Part shown: piece after piece, positions 54,683-63,527 of the stretch
Layout of the letters: every line of letters starts with the position of its first letter
Position numbering within the stretch: the stretch's first letter is position 1
Source of the DNA: Anaerolineae bacterium
Lineage (GTDB): Bacteria; Chloroflexota; Anaerolineae; Anaerolineales; UBA4823
DNA length: 64,000 nt
Assembly: GCA_003327455.1 (NCBI GenBank)
Contig: QOQU01000002.1
Coordinates: 124,001-188,000, forward strand
Direction: 5' to 3'
Translations under genes and position numbers: made by a program
The notes under the pieces: model-generated
What the model was told of the DNA's origin: nothing
The model's input: only the letters and a program-made list of their open reading frames with translations
Database searches by the model: none

Positions 54683-57069
54683 TAATCTCATCTCCACGTT
54701 GGCGTAAAGTCTTCCATGATTTCTGGAGCAATAAGGCCCGCTCCTTGCTTGTCATCCTCTCAATTTTTATCGGTGTACTTAGTGTGGGCATCACCGTCTC
54801 TTTATATTATCTGCTAGACCAGGACCTGGCATATAGTTACCAATCAATAAACCCCTCCCATGCGCAGCTTTATACCAGTCTCTACCAACCAGAGCAACTA
54901 AATTCTTTGAGAAGAATTGAGGGTTTGGCAGACATAGACGCTCGTCGTTCAACTGAAGTTCAGTTAAAACTGCCATCTGGCGAATGGATTGCCCTACAAT
55001 TGACCGTTGTCCCTGATTATTTAAACCAACATCTTGGCCTTATCCAACCTGTCGAGGGTTCATGGCCACCTCTCCCTAAAAGAATCTATCTCGATCGCGG
55101 CTCGGTTAAGTATGCCCAGGCTCAAGTAGGGGATATTGTTGAAATCAAATTAGGTGATGAAACGATCCGCAGGGCAGAAGTTGGCGGAATTATTAAGGAT
55201 GGTTATGCCAGCATGGCTTCACCTTTGGGCATCTACGGCGTTGTGAGTATGGAAACTCTGGAATGGTTCCATGAACCTGTGGGTTACAACACTGTGCTTC
55301 TTAGTGTCAAGGACCTCAACGCCAGCAAAGCAGAAGTCGAAGCCATTGCCAAACAAGTTGCAGACCAGCTCAATAGAAGCGGTGTTGAGGTATACTACAC
55401 TCTTTCCTTCAGGCCGGGTGAAAACCCAGGAGCATCCCAAATCCTGGGGGTTGTAGCTGTCATCGGTATTCTAGGATTCCTGACGATAGCTTTAGCCGGT
55501 TTTCTAATTTTTAACACCTTATCAGCTTTAATAACTCAACATGTCCGCTATATTGGGATCATGAAAGCCATTGGAGGACAGACATCCCAAATATTTGCCA
55601 TGTATCTGGTCTTGATCTCACTCTACAGTTCAGTTGCCGTAATCTTTGCCATACCTCTTTCATCAAACCTGGCTTTTCTCGTGGCTTCAATTATGGCAAC
55701 CCAATTTAATTATGATTCGCTTGGCTTTCGCATCATCCCTCAAGCGATCTTGTGGCAGATCTTGATCGGATATGGTGTCCCTATTCTGAGCGGCTTCATT
55801 CCAATTTTGCAAGGTGTTCGCATCACGATACGAGAAGCTTTATTAGATTACGGGTTGGGAAAAGGGCAGTTTGGAAAGAACATGATTGATCGAGGACTTG
55901 GAAAAATTCGCTTTTTCTCTCGTCCGACACTGATCTCAATCCGCAACACTTTTCGGCGCAAAGGCAGACTTTTACGCACCCTTTCAACGCTAGCACTTGG
56001 TGGTGCAATCTTTATCGGGGTTTTTAATCTTCGCCAATCTCTCATCCAATATATTGAACAAGTTACGCGCTATTTCCTTTCAGACGTGACCATTGTCTTC
56101 AACCAGTATTACCCCCTGGAAAAAATCAACAGGATCGCCAATGAAATTGCAGAAATCGAGCATGTTGAAGGCTGGGCATCTATAACTGGCGATTTGATGA
56201 AAGATCCCAAAACTGCCGAAGAAACCATAGCAATCCTTGCCCCACCCGCCGATTCACAATTGATTGAACCAATCATGATCTCAGGAAGATGGATACTGCC
56301 GGAAGACGAAAATGCTATCGTTGTCAACAATGCTTTCTGGCGAGTTCGACCTGACTTAAAGGTCGGGGATATCCTCACAATCCGCATTCAGGGACGGCTG
56401 ACGGACTGGAAAATTGTTGGTTTCTTCAAATTTCCCGGTGATTACCAATTGATTGCGTACGGGAATTATGAGTATGTATCTCAATTGATCGGAACTCCAA
56501 AAAGGTCTGCGGAATACCGCTTGATGAGTAGTGCAGTAACTCCCTTAGAACAGAAATCTCTGGCAGAAAAGGTTGAGAAACATTTCAAATCCAAAGGTTT
56601 ACAAGTTGCCGGTGTACAAACAGGAGCTGCACTGGTAGAAGCAAATATCAGTAGTATCAATATCATCATCTCATTTTTCCTATTTAACGCCATCCTGATC
56701 GCATTGGTTGGAGGAATCGGCCTTATGGGGACAATGAGCATGAATGTACTTGAACGCAGTCGCGAAATCGGAGTACTGCGTGCCATTGGCGCTTCAAGCC
56801 GCTCCATCTTCAGCCTGGTTCTGACGGAAGGAATGGTCATTGGATTTCTCAGTTGGGCTCTATCCCTGATCATCGCAATACCGATCAGCCGCTTGATGTT
56901 TGACGTTCTGATGATTGCCCTGTTCCGTTCAAGTGGCAATTTTAAGCTTTCACTTCCTGGATTTATTATCTGGTTTGGGATTATGATTGTAATATCCTGG
57001 TTGGCCTGTCTAATACCAGCCAGAAATGCATCAAGGATGACCATTCGTGAAGTATTAGCATACGAGTAA
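54679..57069 (+). CDS. FtsX-family ABC permease with two FtsX domains
   Basis: A 796-residue permease. It has a short cytoplasmic start, a first membrane helix (about residues 16-40), a periplasmic MacB-like domain, three helices (about 255-400; FtsX block IKAIGGQTSQI), then a second periplasmic domain and final helices with the matching FtsX block SREIGVLRAIGASSRSI. It should dimerise with the ATPase encoded just upstream (four-base ATGA overlap). With the adaptor at 57086 it forms a MacAB-like system. Substrate unknown. Confidence 0.88.
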   Translation: MIISSPRWRKVFHDFWSNKARSLLVILSIFIGVLSVGITVSLYYLLDQDLAYSYQSINPSHAQLYTSLYQPEQLNSLRRIEGLADIDARRSTEVQLKLPSGEWIALQLTVVPDYLNQHLGLIQPVEGSWPPLPKRIYLDRGSVKYAQAQVGDIVEIKLGDETIRRAEVGGIIKDGYASMASPLGIYGVVSMETLEWFHEPVGYNTVLLSVKDLNASKAEVEAIAKQVADQLNRSGVEVYYTLSFRPGENPGASQILGVVAVIGILGFLTIALAGFLIFNTLSALITQHVRYIGIMKAIGGQTSQIFAMYLVLISLYSSVAVIFAIPLSSNLAFLVASIMATQFNYDSLGFRIIPQAILWQILIGYGVPILSGFIPILQGVRITIREALLDYGLGKGQFGKNMIDRGLGKIRFFSRPTLISIRNTFRRKGRLLRTLSTLALGGAIFIGVFNLRQSLIQYIEQVTRYFLSDVTIVFNQYYPLEKINRIANEIAEIEHVEGWASITGDLMKDPKTAEETIAILAPPADSQLIEPIMISGRWILPEDENAIVVNNAFWRVRPDLKVGDILTIRIQGRLTDWKIVGFFKFPGDYQLIAYGNYEYVSQLIGTPKRSAEYRLMSSAVTPLEQKSLAEKVEKHFKSKGLQVAGVQTGAALVEANISSINIIISFFLFNAILIALVGGIGLMGTMSMNVLERSREIGVLRAIGASSRSIFSLVLTEGMVIGFLSWALSLIIAIPISRLMFDVLMIALFRSSGNFKLSLPGFIIWFGIMIVISWLACLIPARNASRMTIREVLAYE

Positions 57070-57085
57070 AGTTTAGGAGATGATC

Positions 57086-58231
57086 ATGGTTTGGTTTAGA
57101 AAATTATTCCTTTCTCTTACAATAATCTTTCTATTTTCTCTCTCTGCCTGTTCGACTGTTGGTCAGCCAACAGCGTCTCAGTCTGCTGAAACCGAAATAC
57201 CACCCGTAAAGACTGGTGGTGGAATTATCACCGAAGGGAAAGTAATCCCCAAGAGTTATGTCCAGCTTTCTTTTCAGGTTAGCGGCAAAGTCAGTGAAAT
57301 TTTGGTGAAAGAAGGGGATTCAGTAAAAACTGGAGATGTCCTAGTGCGGTTAGGGAACCGCGCAGAGGCCGAAGCCGAGCTTGCCAGAGCAGAACTGGAA
57401 TTACTGAACGCTCAACAGGCTTTGAATGATCTAATCGATAATCATCCCATTGAAAAAGCTCGCGCCCTCGAAGCCGTGGCACAAGCTAACGATAGAGTGC
57501 GCAGTGCCAAGTACCAACTCGATAACTTTACCATACCCCAATCTCAACAAAACCTGGATGCTGTCGAAGCTGTAAAGCTAATGGAAGAACGCCTGGATCA
57601 GGCTCGCCTTGCGTTCGAACCCTATAAAAACGATTCTCTTCTCAACGATGCTCGACAGAAGCTAAAAGAAGCTCTCGATAACGCCCAAAGTGACTACAAC
57701 GCGGCGGTTAAGAGGTTGAATTACGAAGTTCAACTTGAGGCTGCTAAAGCAGATCTGGAAAAAGCTCTCGATCATTGGGAAAAAATCAAAAATGGTCCTG
57801 ATCCGGATCAACTGGCTCTGGCAAAAGCGCGTATCAACGCGGCAGAAATGGCACTTCGATCTGCTCAAGCACGGCTTGAAAATTTAGAACTTAAAGCTAC
57901 CATTGATGGCAATGTTGCAAAAATAGATCTTGTGGTCGGAAGTCAGGTAACGCCCAATACAATTGTAGTTACGCTTGCAGATTTCTCCTCCTGGTATGTA
58001 TACACCGAGAACCTCACCGAAATCGAAGTGGTAGAAATTCAGGAAAATCAATCCGTAACAATTGTCCCTGATGCCTTACCTGAGTTAGTCTTAACGGGAA
58101 CGGTGGAATCTATCGGACAGGTGTTTGAAGTGAAACAAGGGGATATTACCTATACGACCAAAATTCTTCTAAACGAAAGCGATCCCCGCCTGCGCTGGGG
58201 TATGACGGTATTGGTAACATTCCAAAAATAA
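57086..58231 (+). CDS. HlyD-family membrane-fusion adaptor lipoprotein
   Basis: The ATG at 57086 is preferred over that at 57080: TAGGAG would be too near the earlier codon. The 381-residue protein has a signal peptide with lipobox LSAC, the biotinyl-lipoyl half (VSGKVSEILVKEGDSVKTGDVLVRLG), an alpha-hairpin with long coiled coils (about residues 95-255) and a returning beta-barrel domain (TIDGNVAKIDLVVGSQVTP). It is the periplasmic adaptor of the MacB-like transporter, encoded 16 bases after the permease. Confidence 0.9.
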   Translation: MVWFRKLFLSLTIIFLFSLSACSTVGQPTASQSAETEIPPVKTGGGIITEGKVIPKSYVQLSFQVSGKVSEILVKEGDSVKTGDVLVRLGNRAEAEAELARAELELLNAQQALNDLIDNHPIEKARALEAVAQANDRVRSAKYQLDNFTIPQSQQNLDAVEAVKLMEERLDQARLAFEPYKNDSLLNDARQKLKEALDNAQSDYNAAVKRLNYEVQLEAAKADLEKALDHWEKIKNGPDPDQLALAKARINAAEMALRSAQARLENLELKATIDGNVAKIDLVVGSQVTPNTIVVTLADFSSWYVYTENLTEIEVVEIQENQSVTIVPDALPELVLTGTVESIGQVFEVKQGDITYTTKILLNESDPRLRWGMTVLVTFQK

Positions 58232-58292
58232 TGATCATGGGTTAAAATCGGAGAAATCCTGGTAACATTGATGTTCTTCAACGGAGGCGCGC

Positions 58293-59396
58293 TTGTTTTC
58301 CTTAGGTAAATTTGCCAAAACCGCTGGCTTATTTCTAATAAACATCATTGTGCTTTTGGCAATTGGTTTTGCTGTCTATTTAGGATGGTTAAGATTTAAC
58401 CAACAAACCAATCCCGTGCTGGCATCCGAGGCGGTCGACATACCCCTCGAGTCGAATCCATCCCCGCAATCAGACCAGGCATCAATCCCACCAACCTTAC
58501 CCAGTCTTGCTCAAATTCAACCTGACCGAAACATCTCTCGCCACGCAACCTACCTGACCATCATCCCCGAACGTCCGCCAACGGAAGTCCTCACTTATAC
58601 AGTTAAGTCCGGTGACACTCTGTTTACGATCGCCGAGCGGTACAAGATTCAGCCCGCAACCCTTTTATGGGGAAATTACGAGGTCCTGCAAGACAATCCT
58701 CATTTTCTCAAACCCGGCCAAATTTTAAATATCCTCCCGGTTGACGGCACCTATTACCAATGGCAGGAAGGGGATACAATAGAAAAAGTTGCCCAATTCT
58801 TTAAAACAGATGCCCAAAAAATCCTTGAGTTTCCCGGAAACAACATTGATCTCACAAAAATTGACGAGCCGAATTCAGGTATTGAACCCGGCACCTGGAT
58901 CGTTGTGCCCGGCGGTAAACGTGCCATAAAAGATTGGGGACCTCCAGCAATTACACGGAAAAATCCCGCCTCAGCTCGTTTTTATGGCTCGGGATCTTGT
59001 GGTGAGGTTTATGAAGGAGCAATCGGTTCGGGTAGTTTTGTCTGGCCAACCACCGAACGGACGATCTCAGGTTATCAATATGATCCTACCGTTCACCCCG
59101 CAATTGACATTGCCGGGCAAATTGGCAATCCTGTCTTTGCAGTAGATGCCGGCGTAGTGGTGTACTCGGGCTGGAGTGATTTCGGTTATGGTTACCTCAT
59201 TGTAATTGACCACGGGAACGGATGGCAATCTGCTTACGCACACTTGAATTCGGTTGCCGCCGGATGCGGTGTCAGCGTATTTCGCGGCGGTGCGATCGGA
59301 ACGCTGGGCAACTCCGGTAACTCAACCGGTCCACATTTGCATTTCGAACTGATTTTAAACGGAGTTAAAGTCAACCCACTTGAGTATATTCAGTAA
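58293..59396 (+). CDS. M23 family peptidase with LysM domains
   Basis: A 367-residue envelope enzyme, with TTG start at 58293 behind AACGGAGG. There is a signal-anchor helix (about residues 10-32), a clear LysM domain (about 105-155; YTVKSGDTLFTIAERYKIQ), a second weaker LysM (about 155-205) and a C-terminal M23 endopeptidase domain (about 240-365). The Zn ligands are visible as H-x3-D in HPAID and HLH in GPHLHFE. It should cut peptidoglycan cross-links at the cell surface. Confidence 0.9.
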   Translation: MFSLGKFAKTAGLFLINIIVLLAIGFAVYLGWLRFNQQTNPVLASEAVDIPLESNPSPQSDQASIPPTLPSLAQIQPDRNISRHATYLTIIPERPPTEVLTYTVKSGDTLFTIAERYKIQPATLLWGNYEVLQDNPHFLKPGQILNILPVDGTYYQWQEGDTIEKVAQFFKTDAQKILEFPGNNIDLTKIDEPNSGIEPGTWIVVPGGKRAIKDWGPPAITRKNPASARFYGSGSCGEVYEGAIGSGSFVWPTTERTISGYQYDPTVHPAIDIAGQIGNPVFAVDAGVVVYSGWSDFGYGYLIVIDHGNGWQSAYAHLNSVAAGCGVSVFRGGAIGTLGNSGNSTGPHLHFELILNGVKVNPLEYIQ

Positions 59397-59499
59397 CAAG
59401 GAAAAGTATCTTTGCCCCAAAAAATCCTTGTAGTTGCAATCTGCACATTCTTTGAGAATCAAGTACAATTCAGTATATTTTAATTTGGAGGTTCCTAAA

Positions 59500-59811
59500 A
59501 TGAGTGATCAATATTCTTCGGACATCACCAGCGATGACAAGTTATGGGCTGCGTTGAGTTATATTTTTTCTCCCCTGATCCCCATTATTCTCCTCTTGAT
59601 GGAAGATAAGAAAAATCGACCTTTCATCAAATTCCATGCTGTTCAAGCGATTGCGGCTTTCGTTGTAATCTTCATTCTTGCCACGGTGACTCTTGGCTGT
59701 GGTTCCATTGTTGTCCTGGTTATGTTCTACTGGGCTTATAAAGCCTACCAGGGCGAATATGTTGAGATTCCCGTAATAACCAATTTCATCAAGAATCAGG
59801 GTTGGGTTTAG
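59500..59811 (+). CDS. DUF4870 domain small membrane protein
   Basis: A 103-residue protein; the start ATG at 59500 lies 8 bases after GGAGG, and the longer frame to 59434 lacks such a site. It shows the DUF4870 pattern: DDKLWAALSYIFSPLIPII, then FIKFHAVQAI and a second hydrophobic stretch (about 42-70) before the final YKAYQGEYVEIPVI. Two to three membrane segments are expected. The function of this widespread family is unknown. Confidence 0.85.
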   Translation: MSDQYSSDITSDDKLWAALSYIFSPLIPIILLLMEDKKNRPFIKFHAVQAIAAFVVIFILATVTLGCGSIVVLVMFYWAYKAYQGEYVEIPVITNFIKNQGWV

Positions 59812-59830
59812 TGTAGACCATAAATTAAGT

Positions 59831-59866
59831 CATCGGGCTTTTCTATATCAGACAAGCCCGATGTTT
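59831..59866 (+). terminator. Rho-independent terminator after the DUF4870 gene
   Basis: A 10-bp perfect stem (CATCGGGCTT at 59831-59840; AAGCCCGATG at 59854-59863) with a 13-base loop lies 19 bases after the stop and is followed by TTTAAGTTT. Confidence 0.7.
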
Positions 59867-59929
59867 AAGTTTAATCTACACAAAGTCGTCTGATTAATTT
59901 ATAATCATTTTAGAACAAACTAAATAACA

Positions 59930-60120
59930 CTGTAGGGGAGAGGCTCAATAACGAGCGCCGAAGGTGCAAGTTCAGTGGATAGGCGAACTGAACGAAACTC
60001 TCAGGCAAAAGGACCCTGCAGTGATGACCTCTGGAAAGTCCGCCTATCCCAAAGGTAGGTGGCACCGACGGGGCAAACGGAGAAACAAGCTCCGTGAATC
60101 TCTCAGGTCAACGACAGAGG
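59930..60120 (+). promoter_or_regulatory. Tandem glycine riboswitch (two aptamers)
   Basis: Two glycine aptamers in a row. Aptamer I: P1 formed by CTGTAGGG (59930-59937) and CCCTGCAG (60014-60021), with the motifs GGAGAGGCTC, GCGCCGAAGG and ACTCTCAGGCAAAAGGAC. Aptamer II: P1 CCTCTG (60028-60033) with CAGAGG (60115-60120), carrying GCACCGACGGGG and ATCTCTCAGG. This is the standard cooperative arrangement upstream of gcv genes. Glycine binding normally turns the genes on. An in-frame reading of this region as protein (59964-60200) is spurious. Confidence 0.95.
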
Positions 60121-60154
60121 CGCGCGAAAGATTTCGTGCGCCTTATTCTTTTTT
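60119..60154 (+). terminator. Riboswitch expression-platform terminator
   Basis: A GC-rich hairpin (left arm 60119-60129, right arm 60132-60142, G:T wobble in the middle) is followed by TTATTCTTTTTT. Its left arm begins on the last two bases of the aptamer II P1 helix, so ligand binding can compete with terminator formation, consistent with a glycine ON switch. The gcvH start is 30 bases beyond. Confidence 0.8.
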
Positions 60155-60183
60155 CATCAAAATCATTTTTACAGGAGGTACCG

Positions 60184-60573
60184 ATGAACATTCCATCTGA
60201 CTTAAAATACACGAAAAATGACGAATGGCTACGTGTCGAGGGAAATCAAGGCACAGTCGGAATTACCGATTATGCCCAAGAACAACTCTCTGATATCGTC
60301 TTTGTTGAGATCCTTGTCAATGAAGGAGACGAAGTCAAACAAGGCGATACCTGCGCCACCGTCGAGAGTGTAAAAGCCGCTGCAGATGTCTACATGCCCG
60401 TCAGTGGCAAAGTCATTGCCATTAACCAATCTCTCCCCGATAAACCCGAAACTGTCAATAGCGACCCCTACGGCGATGCCTGGATGGTCAAGATTGAAAT
60501 TAACAACCCCGCGGAAGTTGATCAACTGATGGATGCTGCTGCCTATCAAGCCCATTTAGCTGAAAAAGAGTAG
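60184..60573 (+). CDS. gcvH: Glycine cleavage system H protein
   Basis: A 129-residue protein with ATG at 60184, 6 bases after AGGAGG. It starts MNIPSDLKYTKNDEWLRVEG, and the lipoyl-lysine is in ATVESVKAAADVYMPVSG (about residue 63). H protein shuttles the aminomethyl group between P and T subunits. It is controlled by the glycine riboswitch just upstream. gcvPA follows 8 bases later. Confidence 0.96.
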   Translation: MNIPSDLKYTKNDEWLRVEGNQGTVGITDYAQEQLSDIVFVEILVNEGDEVKQGDTCATVESVKAAADVYMPVSGKVIAINQSLPDKPETVNSDPYGDAWMVKIEINNPAEVDQLMDAAAYQAHLAEKE

Positions 60574-60581
60574 GAGGAGCA

Positions 60582-61931
60582 ATGTTTCTTCCCCATACAG
60601 AAAAAGAACGTCAAGAAATGCTGGCAACCATTGGCGTAAATAGCATCGAGGATTTATTTGCTGCCATCCCCGAAAAGTACCGCTTCCCCGACTTGAATTT
60701 ACCCTCTGCCCTAACCGAAATGGAAGCTCAAGCAGCAATCTCTGATTTAGCCTCATGGAACGACAATCTCACAGAGATGATCTGTTTCTTGGGAGCAGGG
60801 GCATATAACCACTATGTGCCAGCCGTAGTGGATACCATCATCCGCAGAGGCGAGTTCCTTACTGCTTATACCCCCTACCAACCCGAAGTCTCCCAGGGTA
60901 CACTTCAGGCAATTTTCGACTATCAAAGCTTGATGACCGCCCTGACAGGGATGGAGGTTTCCAATGCTTCACACTATGATGGGGCAACAGCCGTTGCCGA
61001 AGCAGTTACAATGGCAAATGCCCACTTTCGCGGTAAACGCAACCGTGTCATTCTTTCCCCCGCCCTGCATCCCCATTATCGTCAAACTGTCAGGACTTAC
61101 CATGCCAATACCGGCATTCAGTTTGTCGGAGACGAACCCGAAGTAGACCTTCTAGCTCACCCAAATCATCTCGCCAATCTCTTAGATGACAACACAGCCC
61201 TGGTCATGGTCCAATATCCAGATTTCTTTGGACGCATTTATGACTACACAAACCTGGCTGAAAAAGTTCATCAAGCGGGTGCCCTTTTTGCAGTTTCTGT
61301 GAATCCAATTGCATTGGGTTTGCTCAAGGCACCTGGAGAATTTGGTGCCGATATCGTTACCGGAGAAGGACAACCCTTAGGAATTCCACTTTCGTATGGT
61401 GGTCCCTATTTAGGTATTTTTACCACCAGAAAAGAATTTGTTAGAAAAATGGCTGGTCGTCTGGTTGGCGAGACTGTTGATAACCGCGGTCAAAAAGCTT
61501 ATGTCCTCACTCTAACTGCCCGCGAACAACATATCCGCCGTGAAAAAGCCACTTCGAATATTTGCACCAATCAAGGTCTCATGGCGTTGGCAGCGGCTGT
61601 GTATCTAAGTCTGGTGGGCAAGCACGGTCTCCGTCAGCTCGCAGAGCTTTGCTATCACAAAGCCCATTATGCTGCACAACAAATTGCTGCTCTTGAGGGT
61701 TTCTCTCTCTGGTCACATGAACCCTTTTTTAACGAGTTCGTAGTCAAGGCGCCGATATCCCCTGCAGTCTTAAATGAAAAACTGCTTGAATACGGGATTG
61801 TTGGGGGATATGACCTTGGACAAGATTATCCTTCCTTACAAAACCACATTATGTTTGCCGTAACCGAGATGAACACCAAAGAAGAAATTGATTATTTGGT
61901 ATCGACCCTGGCGGAGGTGAGCCATGCCTGA
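60582..61931 (+). CDS. gcvPA: Glycine dehydrogenase (decarboxylating) subunit 1
   Basis: A 449-residue protein matching the N-terminal half of P protein, used as a separate subunit in many anaerobes. It has MFLPHTEKERQEMLATIGV, FLGAGAYNHYVPAVVD, TAYTPYQPEVSQGTLQ and GEGQPLGIPLSYGGPYLGI. With the PLP subunit encoded next it releases CO2 from glycine and loads the H protein. GAGGAGC precedes the ATG. Confidence 0.95.
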   Translation: MFLPHTEKERQEMLATIGVNSIEDLFAAIPEKYRFPDLNLPSALTEMEAQAAISDLASWNDNLTEMICFLGAGAYNHYVPAVVDTIIRRGEFLTAYTPYQPEVSQGTLQAIFDYQSLMTALTGMEVSNASHYDGATAVAEAVTMANAHFRGKRNRVILSPALHPHYRQTVRTYHANTGIQFVGDEPEVDLLAHPNHLANLLDDNTALVMVQYPDFFGRIYDYTNLAEKVHQAGALFAVSVNPIALGLLKAPGEFGADIVTGEGQPLGIPLSYGGPYLGIFTTRKEFVRKMAGRLVGETVDNRGQKAYVLTLTAREQHIRREKATSNICTNQGLMALAAAVYLSLVGKHGLRQLAELCYHKAHYAAQQIAALEGFSLWSHEPFFNEFVVKAPISPAVLNEKLLEYGIVGGYDLGQDYPSLQNHIMFAVTEMNTKEEIDYLVSTLAEVSHA

Positions 61932-63390
61932 ACCGGATTTGTGTGAGATTTCTGTACCCAATCGAATTGGATTCCGTTTCCCTGAGGTTGATGTTCCTCA
62001 ATCTGCTTTGCCGGAGGGTCTCGTTCGAGAGGTTTTACCCCTCCCAGAGCTGTATGAGGTGGATGTTGTCAGACGATACACACGCCTTTCGCAGCTTAAT
62101 CATTCGATCGATACCGGATACTATCCTCTTGGGTCATGTACGATGAAATACAACCCTAAGATCAACGAAGAGATGGCAAGGCAACCTGGATTTGCTGCCG
62201 TTCATCCGCTCCAACCTATCCAATCGGTGCAAGGCTGCCTGGCATTGATGTATGATCTTCAGGAGTGGCTGAAGGAAATTGGCGGCTTTGCCGGCGTTAC
62301 ACTTCAACCAGCCGCTGGTGCCCAAGGGGAATTAACCGGTATCTTAATAATTCGTGCTTATCACAAGGATCGAGGCGACCTCAAACGGACAAAAATTCTT
62401 ATCCCCGATTCCGCACATGGCACCAATCCGGCCACTTCTGCCATGAGTGGTATGACCGTTGTTGAAATTCGATCAGACGCTCGCGGTAATGTCGATTTAG
62501 AAGCCCTGCGGGAGCATTGTGATGACACCCTGGCCGGCTTAATGTTGACCAATCCGAACACATTAGGCTTATTCGACGAAAATTTGGAAGAAGTCATTCA
62601 CCTGGTGCACGAAGCGGGCGGTTTGGTATATGGGGATGGGGCAAACATGAACGCCCTGCTTGGAATTGTGCGACCTGGCGAAATTGGCATCGACGTTTTA
62701 CATTACAATCTCCATAAAACCTTTTCGACTCCTCATGGCGGCGGTGGTCCTGGATCAGGCCCTGTAGGGGTACGCTCGCATCTGGTAGATTTTCTGCCTG
62801 CTCCTATCGTGACGATTACCGATGAAGGCGATGAAGAAACCCCTCCGATTTATGGATTCTACACACCACCGAAAACCATCGGGCGGGTAAAGTCTTTCCA
62901 TGGACACTTTGGCATGATGGTCCGCGCCTATACGTATATGTTGATGCACGGAAAAGAAGGTTTGCGCAAGATCTCAGAACACGCTGTTCTCAATGCAAAC
63001 TATCTGCTTGCCCGCCTGCGCCATGTTTACCATGTTCCTTATGATCGGATCTGTATGCATGAATTTGTCGCCGAAGGACGTTGGGACAATGTACCTGATA
63101 TCCGTGCCCTGGACATCGCTAAACGTCTCATGGACTATGGTTTCCATCCACCAACCAACTACTTCCCGCTTATTGTCCATGAAGCATTGATGATCGAACC
63201 CACCGAAACCGAAAGTAAGCAAACCCTTGATGCCTTTGCAGATGCTTTAATTACCATCGCCGAAGAAGCACGCACCAATCCTGAAATCCTCAAAACAGCG
63301 CCCCATCGAACTCCCGTTGGCAGAGTGGACGAGGTTAAGGCCGCCAAAGACCTGATCCTATCCTGCGGCGTCGGTGTAGAAGAAGACTGA
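61924..63390 (+). CDS. gcvPB: Glycine dehydrogenase (decarboxylating) subunit 2
   Basis: A 488-residue protein, the PLP-binding half of the split P protein. The Schiff-base Lys sits in DVLHYNLHKTFSTPHGGGGPG (as NLHKTFSTPH), and SGLGSCTMKYNP-type and MKYNPKIN motifs are seen near residue 75. Its start overlaps gcvPA by eight bases, giving coupled translation. gcvT is not present in the window, so the T protein must be encoded elsewhere. Confidence 0.96.
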   Translation: MPEPDLCEISVPNRIGFRFPEVDVPQSALPEGLVREVLPLPELYEVDVVRRYTRLSQLNHSIDTGYYPLGSCTMKYNPKINEEMARQPGFAAVHPLQPIQSVQGCLALMYDLQEWLKEIGGFAGVTLQPAAGAQGELTGILIIRAYHKDRGDLKRTKILIPDSAHGTNPATSAMSGMTVVEIRSDARGNVDLEALREHCDDTLAGLMLTNPNTLGLFDENLEEVIHLVHEAGGLVYGDGANMNALLGIVRPGEIGIDVLHYNLHKTFSTPHGGGGPGSGPVGVRSHLVDFLPAPIVTITDEGDEETPPIYGFYTPPKTIGRVKSFHGHFGMMVRAYTYMLMHGKEGLRKISEHAVLNANYLLARLRHVYHVPYDRICMHEFVAEGRWDNVPDIRALDIAKRLMDYGFHPPTNYFPLIVHEALMIEPTETESKQTLDAFADALITIAEEARTNPEILKTAPHRTPVGRVDEVKAAKDLILSCGVGVEED

Positions 63391-63411
63391 CGAAAATCGT
63401 TTTACCAACTT

Positions 63412-63449
63412 CTTCCGCAGAGGAAATCCCTCTGCGGAAGTTTCTTTTT
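63412..63449 (+). terminator. Rho-independent terminator of the gcv operon
   Basis: A 12-bp perfect stem (CTTCCGCAGAGG at 63412-63423; CCTCTGCGGAAG at 63429-63440), loop AAATC, then TTTCTTTTT. It lies 22 bases after the gcvPB stop. Confidence 0.9.
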
Positions 63450-63527
63450 AACAGTTTTGATAAGAAATGAATTTACTCAATTAAACCCTTTAAACTGAAG
63501 TAAAATAACTCTTCGTCTGAAAGGATT

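Noticed and set aside
59964..60200. Frame in the riboswitch region with a basic 78-residue product
   Set aside because: The region is fully explained by the tandem glycine aptamers and terminator; no ribosome-binding site.
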